This document shows positions 47,469-58,908 of a stretch of DNA of 64,000 nt, piece after piece. The stretch is taken from positions 124,001 to 188,000 of the forward strand of contig NW_014575555.1 in the NCBI RefSeq assembly GCF_000708205.1. The letters are read 5' to 3'. Source of the DNA: Mixia osmundae IAM 14324 (lineage: Eukaryota; Basidiomycota; Mixiomycetes; Mixiales; Mixiaceae). Both the position numbers and the translations under genes were made by a program. Each line of letters opens with the position of its first letter. Position 1 is the stretch's first letter. The notes under the pieces were generated by a model, which was not told where the DNA came from, made no database searches, and saw only the letters and a list, made by a program, of their open reading frames with translations.

Positions 47469-47545
47469 TCGCTTGGGTCGCTTCGCCCACGCGAGACAGG
47501 AAACGCGTCATACTTTCTTTGGCTTGAGGCGACGGCCAGGTCTGC
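47469..47545. promoter_or_regulatory. 77-base divergent intergenic region, coiled-coil gene / IPK1
   Basis: The start codons of two divergent genes are only 77 bases apart, so the 5' leaders and core promoters must overlap or lie within the neighbouring coding sequences. No element recognised. Confidence 0.35.
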
Positions 47546-48808
47546 ATGCAGCTGCAGCCTGATCAGTGGAGATATGTGAACGAAGGTAGGGCCAACATCG
47601 TGTTTGCCTACTCCGGCAACGAGTCGGCCTATCTCAACAAAGTCATCCGGATCAGCAAGAACGGTGGTCCCTCGGGGGATGACACTGCCTTTCGCGCTCT
47701 GCTGCGGCGGCTCGTCCCTGCAGAGCATCAGACCCAGCCGCCGACGAGGCTGACAGTCAATACGAGCTCATTGTTGAAGCTTCTGGCGTCCACTGAGCAC
47801 TTGCGACCACAGCAAAGACGCGATGAGCCCGCTATCGATCTTGCAGGCAGCCAAGTGCACCTCATGGACAATGTCTTTGGCTCGGGCGTCGCTGTAGAGA
47901 TCAAAGTATGCCCCGCGCTCGATGCCCGCATACATGACTGAGTCACGTGCACATTGCAGCCCAAATGGGGCTTCATACCCAGCGAACAAGCGAGCGCACC
48001 GCCGCAGCTCTGTCGCTACTGCATGCACTCTGTCTCCCGAGATCACCGCGCAGGCCACACACCGCAGCGCTTGTCACATCGTCGAGCAACATATTGCCCG
48101 CTTGATCTCTTCTCGCCGCACCGCGCTCGAAGCGAGCACGCGCTCGAGCGCTTATGGCAGCACTGGCTCGATTCCCGAGCATCGTCGAACAATTTTCGCG
48201 TTTTCGTTGACAGTCAGCTCGTCATGTCAGACGTTCGTTTCGATCAGAAGACGTGTTGCTCAGCACTGACCGCAGCTCTTCAGGAACTCGGCCTTGCGGG
48301 CCTCCGGCAAGCACTCGCCTGCACGCGGGGCGCTGAAAAGACTATAATCCTGTCGTCTCTGTCACACCAGCTGACAGGTCTCAAGAAGCTCGCTGAGCTC
48401 CAGCGTGAGCATGACGGCGCGGGAATCGTGCGCCTCTGGGCAGCCGTTTGCGCGCAGCCCGACTTTTCCTGCTTCTTGACGCCGGCGACCGAGGCTGAAC
48501 TTCGCAACGGCGCTTTCGACTCTGGCTCAAGCTTGCACGGCAAGTCAGAGCTTCGCAAAGCAATCATCGCATATGCAATCTCGGCGACATTCAAAGATTG
48601 CTCACTTGCCATACAACTGCCTCCTAGCATGCGGGAATCGTCCAGCATCGTCAAGTGGATTGATCTTGACTGTAAACCTCTCTCGCGTTTGCCTCACTGG
48701 GCTCGTCAGGCGCATGACATGCGAGATGATCTGCGGCGCGCGCTCAAGTCTTCTACAGGGGATTTTGCGGGCTGCTCGCTGCCGGAGTCTAGTGTACTTT
48801 CTGGCTAA
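47546..48808 (+). CDS. IPK1: Inositol-pentakisphosphate 2-kinase (IPK1)
   Basis: Makes phytate (InsP6) from InsP5 in the nucleus, used in mRNA export. The start MQLQPDQWRYVNEGRANIVF contains the conserved Y-x-x-E-G-x-A-N nucleotide-binding loop. After GSGVAVEIK an intron near 47911-47957 leads to PKWGFIPSEQ, giving the EIKPKWGF family motif. LCRYCMHSVSR and RATYCPLDLFSPHRARSEHA (the C-P-L-D-L-F-S motif) follow. Near the end, KWIDLDCKPLSRLPHWARQA carries the catalytic DLD-x-KP motif. Length of about 400 residues is usual for fungal members. Confidence 0.85.
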
Positions 48809-48878
48809 TGTCTGCAAGATGTTGATCTTTTGCCGGGTTATCAATCGCTCGTAAATTGATATTGGCTGAACGTTCGAC

Positions 48879-49929
48879 GTGCCAAGCCAAGTAGGGCTCT
48901 TCCGCAACGACTTGGGCAACGAGATGAAGAAGTTCCTCAACAAGCTGAACAACTCCTCCTCCGGCTCGAGCTCGACTCAATACAATAGTCAGCCGACGTA
49001 TGGAGGCTCTGCATCCAATTTCTCGGGTCCCAGCCAGCCGCCCAGCTATCGACCTCCGCCGGGAGCACCGCCTGCCACAAGCCGACAAGCTGGCTACGTA
49101 CCGCAAGGGACGTATGCGCCGCCCGAAGGTCCACCTCCGCCAGATGGCGCTTCGTCGACCGGTCCCGGCAAAGAGGACGCGTGAGCCCCTCTATGTTCGC
49201 ACGTTGCGGTGAGCTGAATTGTTGTGAGCGTCCCAGCTATGCGCCTCTACGTCGCTACGACACCGTCTTCCTCGTAGACGATTCCGAGTCGATGGAGATG
49301 TTCTGGGACGAGACTCGCAAAGCACTGACGGGCGTGGTCGAAATCGCAACTCGATATGACGATGACGGCTGTGACCTCGTCTTCTTCAATTCGACCTTTG
49401 TCGCTCAAGGCGTCAAGTCATCTGCCGACATGATACGTACCTTCAGGCGTGTCGAGCCTCGGCGATCCACACCTACAGCCACAGCGTTACGGCGCGTTGT
49501 TGAGCCATATCTGCTCAAGCTAGAAGCGAGCAAGGCATCTGGCAGCCCAAAACCCAAGCCACTCAACATCGTTTGCCTAACAGGTCTGTAGATGACGCTC
49601 ATACGAGCAAAGACTGACTGTGAAGCTCAGACGGCGCGCCGAACCGAGGAGAAGAGCCAGATATGATCATCGTAGATGCGGCTAAGCGACTTGATGCCGG
49701 TCGCTTCCCGCTCAGTCAGCTCGGCATCAGCTTCATACAAATTGGCACCGATGATGAAGCCACGCAGGCGCTCGAGGCGCTCGATGACCAGCTGAGAGCA
49801 ACTCACAAAATCCGCGACATGGTCGATACAACGCCTTACGATCCGAAGCAAAGCTTGACATCCGAGTACTTACTCAAAGCGATCATGGGTGGAATCTCGC
49901 GTAAGCTAGACAACACCCCGCGCACGTGA
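48879..49929 (+). CDS. VWA-domain protein with Pro/Gly-rich N-terminus
   Basis: A fungal von Willebrand factor A-type protein. Exon 1 (MPSQVGLFRNDLGNEMKKFL) is followed by a Ser/Pro/Gly-rich stretch. An intron of about 57 nt joins YAPLRRYDTVFLVDDSESME, whose DDSES is the metal-binding MIDAS motif (DxSxS). The domain continues CDLVFFNSTFVAQGVK, STPTATALRRVVEPYL and, after another intron, DGAPNRGEEPDMIIVDAAKR. GISFIQIGTDDEATQALEAL and a C-terminal helix (SEYLLKAIMGGISRKLD) complete it. Cytosolic by lack of signal. Function unknown. It is convergent with NAA35 (stops about 40 bases apart). Confidence 0.75.
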
Positions 49930-49967
49930 GAAGGGCGGAAACCATGGATGTCTGTGCTTCGCGTGTA

Positions 49968-52241
49968 TTAGTCTCTTGTTCGCGCTCGCTTGAAGCATCT
50001 CAATGTGCTCTTTGACGACAGACACGAGGCTGAGATCACCCTGTGCGCGAATGAGATCCGCAACCGGAATCTAGATAGCATGCTTACGGGCATCAAGTCG
50101 ATGTCGTCGAGCTGAACGTCTTGCAACCTCTCGAGAAGTTTGTCATTGCTCGACGACTGCGCGATCGCAGAGCTAGCCAGAACATGCAGCCTTTGGGCGT
50201 CGCTGACGTATTTCAGCCGGCGAGCGAGCTTGCTGTCGTCGATATAGCCCTGTGCACCTGCCGCAACGATCTGGCAAGTCGTCAGCTGCCAAGCTTGCAT
50301 GAAGTGAATAAGCGCTCGACTTGGATGGAGCTCTTGCAAAGCAAGCTATATAAATCAGACTGTGCGGCCAGTTGCGCCCTATCCGGAGTGTTGCTTGCTG
50401 TCGCACAAATCATGGGTAAGTTCCTACAGAGACATTGCGGGCACGAACGAGATGCTTGTCTGGCCAGCAGGCGGAGTGCATCGCTTTGTCGATCGTGCAA
50501 AAGTGACAGGACCGCGTAGATTCCAATGATCTCATCGTTTTGATAGACATCGCATTCGAAGCCGGACCATAGGACCTCTGTCTCGAGGTAAAGGCGCTCG
50601 ATATCGAGAGCGGTGACAAGCGCTCGAAGCGACAGGGTGACGTGCTCGCGAGAGAGCACGAGGTCGCTAGGAAGCAGCTTTGTCTGGAATACTTGCCAAT
50701 TTGTTGCATGCTTTGCAAGCTTTCTGTGCTTTCTCGCTCTGTTCTGGAAGTGCAGCGCGACCCGCTCTACCAGTAACTGCTGAGCGATGAGCTTGCTAAT
50801 ATGTCTGTTCATCCAGCAACATACCTCACCAAGATCGCGCATCAGGCTCGCCAGAGGTGACGCGACCAGAGCTGACTCGTCCATAAGGATTCGGCAGTGC
50901 TGTGGGCCACACCAGACTTGTATGAAGCTTTGAGCTGTTACCCGAGAATCTGCGTGTTCCCCCACGACGGCAGTCTGTGCAACCGTGTCAGCAAAGGCGG
51001 CCCATACTGACCGAACTGACATGATGCATCGAGCGAGCAAAAGCGCACGCTTCTACATCTGTGTCTCGCATGGATCTCTCGAGCCAGATACATCGCAAGG
51101 GATATGCAGCACGTCTGTAGCCGCAAGCGCGATCGAGATCATTGAGCATCGCCATCTGGGCTTTGCCCGTCTGCTCTTGCGACAGGAGGCCAACAGTACG
51201 CTTTGGTGTGCTGTGAGTGGGGAGATACCGAGCATATTGCGGGTCGAAGAAAGGCTCCGTCAAAAGCTGAGCTCGTGGAGACGGCAAGATAGATGCGTCG
51301 AGGGTTGCCCGGGTCATACGCATACTGCTGATCAGACCAGACACGCCTGCTTGATCCATTGGCATCCGATAGAACTCCTGAAACAGTATGAGCTGATGCT
51401 GTCGATGCTGCAAATGTAAGCGCAGGGTATAGAGTCGCTCTTTTGGCTCAGTCGTGCAAGACGCGAGCCAAGCGTCAGCAGCGTCCAGCTCGTCTAGACA
51501 TTCATCGAGGGAGACCGTGCTCGCTAGATCGACGTCGAACGTCTGCGTGACCATATCTTCGCTCTGCCTTTCACGTGATCAGACAGGCCGCCCTGAAGCT
51601 CAGGTAGACTGACAGAATAGAGTGGACCAGCATTGATTTCTGTGCAGACCAGCTCGAGTGACTTGAGCAGACCGAGCAGGTACGCTCGCAAGACTAGTCC
51701 CGTGAGCTCTGAGGGTGTCGTCGACGCTCGAGTATGCTGGCCGAGCGCATCCATCGTGATTGCGTCGATATGGTGGACAAAAAGACAGGTGTAGATGGTC
51801 TGCGCAAGCGGAAATCCCGAATGGAATGTCATCTGCCAATGGCCTGTTGAGCCTGGATGTCTAGGTCACGACCTCAGAGACGAACTTCGCATCGCTCGAG
51901 TCGCTGGAAGATGGCAAGCAGGTGGTCGCACGTCAACGGCGTTGCAGGGTCGAAATTGGCAACACTGATCAATGGGCGGCCTGCTCCAGAGTCCGTCCTA
52001 TCATCCATGAGCTAGCAAGAGTCACATGAGCGTCGTGATGTGCTGCAAAAGGGCAGAGCAGCGACCTCAACGGCGCCCATTGCATCGTATGCGTCATAGT
52101 CGGCAGCAGTAATGATCTGGCCATCCTGAAGCTCTGCATAGGTTCACACGGCTTGAGCTTGTGAGCAAGGCGCTTGTGTGCCTCTAGCTGACCCGAGGCT
52201 GCCTGCTGTATCAAGCTGAGGACGTCGTGATATGCCATCAA
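49968..52241 (-). CDS. MAK10: NatC N-terminal acetyltransferase auxiliary subunit NAA35/MAK10
   Basis: A scaffold subunit of NatC, which acetylates N-termini beginning Met-hydrophobic. The start is MMAYHDVLSLIQQAASGQLE. Exons joined by GT-AG introns give ELQDGQIITAADYDAYDAMG then AVELMDDRTDSGAG, the Mak10 signature matching SAMEIMDPKMDAG. VANFDPATPLTCDHLLAIFQ, SGFPLAQTIYTCLFVHHIDA and a large C-terminal part (HCRILMDESALVASPLASL) follow. At least six introns. The divergent NAA25 gene encodes a NatB subunit; between them lie only a 141-bp duplicate, the gap and the repeat arm. Confidence 0.82.
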
Positions 52242-52298
52242 GCATCAAGTATCAAGCTCTGGTTTGAACCGGAACCGTTGGTCCCAGGAAATCCCAAT

Positions 52299-52439
52299 GC
52301 CTCATTTCGCAGCTCAGGGGCTCGTACTAATCGCTCGACCTCACGTCGGTTCAGCAGGATACTTTATCGCATTTCATGATGGACAGGGCAACCTCGCTCA
52401 TTTTCGCGGATTCCAAAGGCAAGATAGTAGACGACATGG
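52299..52439 (+). pseudogene. Stray 141-bp copy of an internal NAA25 segment
   Basis: Matches 57552-57692 in the NAA25 gene, same strand, with three mismatches, all within the first 50 bases; the 90 bases next to the gap are identical. It lies 58 bases upstream of the NAA35 start codon and ends exactly at the run of N. It may be a real truncated duplicate or an assembly artefact made when the gap edge was extended. Confidence 0.75.
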
Positions 52440-53187
52440 NNNNNNNNNNNNNNNNNNNNNNNNNNNNNNNNNNNNNNNNNNNNNNNNNNNNNNNNNNNNN
52501 NNNNNNNNNNNNNNNNNNNNNNNNNNNNNNNNNNNNNNNNNNNNNNNNNNNNNNNNNNNNNNNNNNNNNNNNNNNNNNNNNNNNNNNNNNNNNNNNNNNN
52601 NNNNNNNNNNNNNNNNNNNNNNNNNNNNNNNNNNNNNNNNNNNNNNNNNNNNNNNNNNNNNNNNNNNNNNNNNNNNNNNNNNNNNNNNNNNNNNNNNNNN
52701 NNNNNNNNNNNNNNNNNNNNNNNNNNNNNNNNNNNNNNNNNNNNNNNNNNNNNNNNNNNNNNNNNNNNNNNNNNNNNNNNNNNNNNNNNNNNNNNNNNNN
52801 NNNNNNNNNNNNNNNNNNNNNNNNNNNNNNNNNNNNNNNNNNNNNNNNNNNNNNNNNNNNNNNNNNNNNNNNNNNNNNNNNNNNNNNNNNNNNNNNNNNN
52901 NNNNNNNNNNNNNNNNNNNNNNNNNNNNNNNNNNNNNNNNNNNNNNNNNNNNNNNNNNNNNNNNNNNNNNNNNNNNNNNNNNNNNNNNNNNNNNNNNNNN
53001 NNNNNNNNNNNNNNNNNNNNNNNNNNNNNNNNNNNNNNNNNNNNNNNNNNNNNNNNNNNNNNNNNNNNNNNNNNNNNNNNNNNNNNNNNNNNNNNNNNNN
53101 NNNNNNNNNNNNNNNNNNNNNNNNNNNNNNNNNNNNNNNNNNNNNNNNNNNNNNNNNNNNNNNNNNNNNNNNNNNNNNNNNNNNNNN
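52440..53187. other. Assembly gap, 748 N
   Basis: A run of undetermined bases. Its left edge is the NAA25 fragment and its right edge the inner end of the inverted-repeat arm B. The size presumably reflects scaffolding and not a measured sequence. Whatever repeat unit fills it is missing from the window. Confidence 0.95.
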
Positions 53188-55395
53188 GGCCCCGTTCAAT
53201 GACCACAGCGTCACAGCACCTCGCGTCGGCTTCGGCAGAGGGGATATTTCTTTGTCGATGACGGCGGGCTACTGGCCCCCCCGGCCTGACGGGACTTGCA
53301 GGGTAGTATGCTTAGTCGCTCTCCTTCTTACTCTCGGGCTGAGAATCTTGCCAGAGGCGAAGTCGAGCTGGAGTTGAAGTCGAGCTGGAGTTGAGTTGGG
53401 AAAAGGAATTTGCACTCTTCTTATACGTTGCGAGGCGCGTGACCGTGAGAAATTTGCGCGCACTCGTCCGTCCGTAAGCGGCGCGAATGGACGGCGCTAA
53501 CGTCTGATCACGAGCTAGATGTGCGCTCCCCGCGTTCGCGGCGCGCCGCAGAATATGGGGTAGGCGAAATCATCTGAAAAGTGCGGAATCACCTGGTGAG
53601 CGCGAAATATGATAAGAGTGCGAATNANTCCTNCACTCCTCACACCCCATCTGGCGACATCCTTGCCCTTCCAACGCTCCGTTCTTACTCAACGGCTCAG
53701 TCTTTGGCCCGTCTGCTCGTAGCATCTCGCAACAGCAATTATAGACAGGACTGCAGCTGCATAATAGAGTAACAACAACAAGAGGAGCAGCCGACCTATC
53801 AGCTTTGACCGTCGCCAGCAAGTAGCAGAGAGAGAGGGAGCAGCATAGCAGTAGCTAATACTACACATCGCACAGGGTAGGAAGCCTGCAGTCAGTTCAT
53901 GACCAATACTGATCCTCCTTGTCTTGTTGACAGGATGTCAGAGTCACGCACGAGGCAGCCGCCTGAGGCAGACAGTGACGCGTCCATACCACCGCAAGTA
54001 CAGGTGCATGTGGAGCAGCAGGAGCAAGAATCAAGCAAGGGAGTTCGCATCGGCAAAGTCACATCGGCAGACGAGCGCGAGATCAAGCCAATCAAAGCGA
54101 GCAGGAGCGCAGATGTACCGCAAGACCAGGACATCCGAGACGTAGCGATCAAGGCTATACTCGGCTCCCACAAGGCACGATCGCTCAGTGCAAGTGCCAG
54201 CCGCACCAGTGGGCATATCTCGCCTACGAAAGATCGTCAGACAAAGCGACTTCGCACTGCCCCGACAGCTCTTCGTCCGGCGACTGCATTCATTCGCCCC
54301 GCTCAGCCGACGAGCTCAGCCAGAGGCCCAATCTCCGGTCCACGCATACTATCGTCGCGCCGTTCAATCTCGCCTCCCGGATCGTCATCAGTTCCGACCT
54401 TCAATCGCGAGTACAGACAGAACAACTTTGCCAACGCACAATTCCTGCCTTCTGTCAACCTCAGATTCGAAATGCTGGCTCGCCTCGTCCGTTGCAACGG
54501 CAAAACCTTCGACGACGTCGCGCGTGACGTACCCGGACCTTTCACTGCAGTCGCACACGATCGTACGCGCGTCGGAATAACGTCAATCATCGAGCACGAG
54601 CATGCTGCCTCTGTCGAATACTACCGTCACTGTTTCGAGCATCAGCAGCCAGGCACGACGCTGGTCGGTTCCGATGCAACGGTCATGAAGGTTGGCCCCG
54701 ATGCGGGCGCCGCGGCCATCGCCGTGATCGCCCGCGAATTGACACTCGACGGAAAGGAGTTCTTTTACATCTTCAGCAAGCGCATCCGGGACACGATCTG
54801 TTCTCATGTTGCTGAGTGTGAGGCAACTACGTATTGCTTCGAACTCTTCAACAGCGGCAAGATTCCCTGGCCTGCAATCAAGCTATTGCTCTTCAGCGAT
54901 TCTCAGCGCGCAGTGCGTCAGCTCGGAAAGTGCAGTCTTGAAGTCAAGCACAAGCACAAGCACGTCGAGATCATTGCGCCTTGGATCAAGGGTCACGTTG
55001 ACGTCTTCATGAACGAATTCGCGGACAAGTTCTGCAAGGGCGCCCGCACGGACCGCGAATTCGCCGAGAGCAAGATCTCTCCATCGCAAGCATACTATTA
55101 CGCTTCCTCAGCCTTCAACTTCTGAAGGACAAGCCTATCGCACCGCAAGTACATAGACAGCATTCATCAGCAACGCACCCAAGGCAGTCGCACGCCTCTT
55201 AATGAACATCACGCTCACGTCACGCTCTTATGAGCTAAGCATAGCTTGTCATCTCTTGTTGTTGACGAGCTTGCATCTTATGATTATGATTGCCGCGAGC
55301 ATTGAGGCGCCTCGTCTGAGACACCCACCGACTCGAAGCTTGAAGCTATCGAAGGACCACTCTGAGCACCGAGATTCGAAAAAGATACGACGCGA
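53188..55395 (+). repeat. Inverted repeat, right arm (RNase HI element copy B)
   Basis: Reverse-complement twin of 29434-31641, 2,208 bases. The inner part is identical, including ambiguous bases at about 53626-53633 in mirror position; the outer 110 bases, just upstream of NAA25, differ by seven transitions. The distal boundary is at gatacgacgcga (55384-55395). After this the sequence becomes the NAA25 leader. Confidence 0.9.
53899..55125 (+). CDS. Stand-alone RNase HI-domain protein, copy B
   Basis: Same 408-residue protein as at 29704-30930, read from the plus strand, with no differences. The frame is open and the catalytic set (Asp259, Glu308, Asp334, His366, Asp376) is intact. Because the whole inner arm including ambiguous bases is identical to copy A, this may not be an independently determined sequence. 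The stop codon is followed by about 80 bases before a short open frame that differs between copies. It lies just upstream of NAA25 in the same direction. Confidence 0.7.
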   Translation: MTNTDPPCLVDRMSESRTRQPPEADSDASIPPQVQVHVEQQEQESSKGVRIGKVTSADEREIKPIKASRSADVPQDQDIRDVAIKAILGSHKARSLSASASRTSGHISPTKDRQTKRLRTAPTALRPATAFIRPAQPTSSARGPISGPRILSSRRSISPPGSSSVPTFNREYRQNNFANAQFLPSVNLRFEMLARLVRCNGKTFDDVARDVPGPFTAVAHDRTRVGITSIIEHEHAASVEYYRHCFEHQQPGTTLVGSDATVMKVGPDAGAAAIAVIARELTLDGKEFFYIFSKRIRDTICSHVAECEATTYCFELFNSGKIPWPAIKLLLFSDSQRAVRQLGKCSLEVKHKHKHVEIIAPWIKGHVDVFMNEFADKFCKGARTDREFAESKISPSQAYYYASSAFNF

Positions 55396-55480
55396 TCAAG
55401 TCAGAGAGAGAGCACTTTGGTCGAGCTGCGCTGGTCTGAGACAAGCCCGCAGAGGCACTACAGTGTCCCGGTCGGTCAAG

Positions 55481-58400
55481 ATGGAGAGCAAAGCCAAGAT
55501 GCTGGAGGCGCTTGCTCGCAGGATGAAGGACACCTCGCCTCAGCCTGCCAAACCAGAAAGAGCGGCAGCACAGTCTTTTGCGGCTATCACGACGAGGCAC
55601 AAGCGACAACAGCGCACTCGGGGCCTGATAGAGCAATACCTGGCCAGACTAGAGCGTAGTGGCCCGCCCGCCGAGCTCAGGACAGTGGGACCCATCTGTG
55701 GTCAGTTGCAAACGCCGTCAAAGCCACAGTGCTCATGTTGGTCGAACGAATGCAGAGACCATCTTGCAACAGCAGTACGAGCTAGCTGCAAGGGCAGCTC
55801 AAAAGGCCTACCGGCAGAAGCCGCAGATGCACATACTCCTTGCTCTTCAGGTGCTTTGCTACTTTCGCCTCTCTCTTGCAAAAGACGGCATTCCTCTCTT
55901 GCTCACTCTGCGCAAAATACCGAATGCCAACAGCGATCCTGACCTGCTCAAGATCACTGCCTTCTTGCTCGATCACACAAGAGATTTTGGTGCGCCTATG
56001 CTCAGATCGACCATCGCAGACATGTATGAAGAGGCCGCACTCGCCAATCCAAGCAACGTAGAGATACTCAAACAAGTCTTTCTGTTTTTCGTGCGAGAAA
56101 GCGATTATAGACGTATGCAACAGGTATGATCCGCCACAGCTGATGTGGGCCAGAGCTGAGACAGTCGGAATCTAGTTCGCCTTCAAGTGGTACAAGCTCA
56201 GCGCGCCTTCCACTCCGACACCTCTGTCGGTCAAGAAGACCGCCAAGGCGGCTGCTACCGGTATATCAGCCAGCAATCAGGAAGCTCTGAAACGCTTGTA
56301 TACTGCCGTCATGACCCTCCTCATCCTCGCAACCTCGCCTAGACATCTCGGCACGAGCAACAAGACCATCTTGCTCGGCATAGCAGCCAAAGTGCTCTCT
56401 GAACGTGACAAATTCACGCTCGTTCCGGAAACGGCGCGCGAGTTCTATGTTCGCATCGAGCTCTTGCGTTTGCAAGCGAGCGACAGAGCTCCTTCCCGAC
56501 TGAGCAATGGCGGTGAGCCTCTGCTCGACGAACTCTCACCGGCTGCTCTCAAAGCACGGAACGCGCTCTTCGAAGTCTTCAACTCGGATCAGGGCATCCG
56601 CTGCTGCAACGAAGATCTTGCGCTTGAGCTGTCGCGCAGGGAGTATGAGCTTGAGCTTGGCACAGAGACAGAATGGCGGTCGGGCTGGCAACGATGTACA
56701 GAAGCGTTAGAGATGCACAACGACACAAATTGGCATACGATCATATCCGCCATCCGGTTCGCATTCAAGCTCAGTCTCCAAAACAGAGCCAACGGCATCT
56801 CTCATGATGACGAAGAGGATCTGGCGGAATCTGCCTTGGCAGCCGCACCAGTTATACAGGATGCAACGCAGAGCCTTGTCTATGTCGATCGGACGCAAGG
56901 CCTACTTGTGACATTGGCCGAACAGAGAGGCAAGCATGAAAGAGGCTACGAGCTTGGTCTGCTCGAGATTGCTCGCACGCGGCGCGAGCGTGGCCAGTCT
57001 CAACCTAGTTAGTCCTCGTCGAACAAGCTTGTCGCTCCTACTGACATGCTTGCGCATGTCAGATGCCCTACCTGGCCTGATCGAGTCTTACTTTGATCAC
57101 TATGCGCAAAAGCCATGCTGCTACGAGGACCTGGCTCCATATTTATCAGTCTTGACTGCACAAGAGCGGGCGCTATTGCGTCAGGTGCCTCGCTTCGCTA
57201 CTCAAGACACTATTGCGGCGAATGCCGATGTACAGCGTACAATCAATGCCGAGAAGGTCGCAAGATGTCTGCATGACTCGCTGGCCGAAGAAGAGCATGC
57301 CAATGACGGTTATCGCTATATCGGTCTCTATTGCGCCACGCTCGGCACCAACAAGAAGTTGTCGTCAACGGATCTGCTTCCAGGGGACGATTTCGCTTTG
57401 CTAGCAGGTCAAGCACTCGTAAGCGCGTATCATGTCTCAGGCGGGCACAGCCACCTCGAATGCGCAGTCGGCTTTCTCGAGTTCGCTACGCGCCTCAGCC
57501 CTTACAAGTACCAGCTTGCATTCCTCTTCCAGCGTATCTGTCGCATGCTAGGCCTCATTTCGCAGCTCAGGGGCTCGTATAAATCGCTCGACCTCAAGTC
57601 GGTTCAGCAGGATACTTTATCGCATTTCATGATGGACAGGGCAACCTCGCTCATTTTCGCGGATTCCAAAGGCAAGATAGTAGACGACATGGTGCGAACG
57701 GCTCCTTGGTATCTCGAGGGCGAGGACGAAGCACGAGAAGCTGTTGCCGCCATCTGGGACCGCGGCCACTACCACANNACGATGGAATATCACGAGGTGT
57801 CAACGCGACTGTCCGAATCACTATCGAAAGCCCTGTTGCAGCTCGAGATCATCCGCGAGTCTAACATGGAAGAGGCAGCCATCGCTAACCTGACGTACGC
57901 GAGCGCGCTACTGCCTACTCTCGATAGTCCTGCCTTCAGGGGAGTGTCGTCTTGCGACAATAGAGATTTTGGCGTCTTACCCAACCTCAACCCTGCTAAC
58001 GGTCAGACCGCGCTGCAGCAGACCGCGCTTGGTCCCAACACTTCGATGAGCTGGGTTCGAGCCATGTATGCGCTCTACACAGCCTTCTTTGTCGACGATT
58101 GCGGGCCCAAGACAGTAGCGGCAGAAAACCTCGCGTTCACTGCTTCATTGAGCGCTCGGGAGGGTCTGACGCCCAGCGAGGTTCTATTGCTCAAGATTGG
58201 CCGCGACGTGATCGATTGGCTGTATGCCGACGGCGGATCAGGCAAAGGCAAAGCTTCGACTGATCATCGCGCCTTGTCTGCCAAAGACGACGAGGTAGCG
58301 AACACATTTAGGATTCTGCGCAAGTCGTTTCACGATGCTATCGCGGAGCGGCAGCTGCCTTGGCATCTCTGCCACATTGCAACGACGACTCTTGAGGTAT

Positions 58401-58872
58401 GAACATTATGAGAGAAGTGGCGCGGGTTGACTGGTCTCACAGGCGTACTGTCTCATCGATGTCATGTGTCAGAGACGCTTTGTCTATGCACATAGCCCTG
58501 CCGAGAATCGCGTGCCGACAAACGATCCCGAAGTCGAGCATCGCGTGCAGATCTGGAAGAGGCTCGAGAAGATTCGTTCGATCGGCAAGGATGCTCTTGC
58601 AGTGATTTCAAACAAGCTTACTGCTCATGCCAAGGAGTACACAAGGGATCGTCTGGGTGGGATCGACTCGCTCAAGCCACTATCGCAGTATGATCTCGCT
58701 CATGATTCCGTCGTGAGTTGGCTTGCCCTGAAATCTTGTGATCGATCTGACAAGCGCCCTACAGCTCAAGGACAGGTTCGTCAACGAGATCGGGCCAGCT
58801 CTGCGCGATGCACAAGCAGATGCTTTCAGGTCGCTTGCGAATGCGCTCACGAATCGCGTGAGACGGCGATGA
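55481..58872 (+). CDS. MDM20: NatB N-terminal acetyltransferase auxiliary subunit NAA25/MDM20
   Basis: The TPR-rich scaffold of NatB, which acetylates Met-Asp/Glu/Asn/Gln N-termini, including actin and tropomyosin. Exon 1 (MESKAKMLEALARRMKDTSP ... ELRTVGPIC) is joined by an intron at 55701-55755 to ETILQQQYELAARAAQKAYR. Further TPR-like helices follow (DLLKITAFLLDHTRDFGAPM, NVEILKQVFLFFVRESDYRR). ESYFDHYAQKPCCYEDLAPY is the family-specific signature. Exons near 58450-58730 and 58790 give EKIRSIGKDALAVISNKLTA and LKDRFVNEIGPALRDAQADA, ending NRVRRR. Two ambiguous bases at 57777-57778 lie in the coding sequence but keep frame. It is convergent with RFA2, 36 bases between stops. Confidence 0.88.
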
Positions 58873-58908
58873 TGTTGGCACAACAATGCATTCGCGTGGC
58901 ATCGGTAC

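Noticed and set aside
52376-53377. Long open frames spanning the N run
   Set aside because: They exist only because undetermined bases contain no stops.
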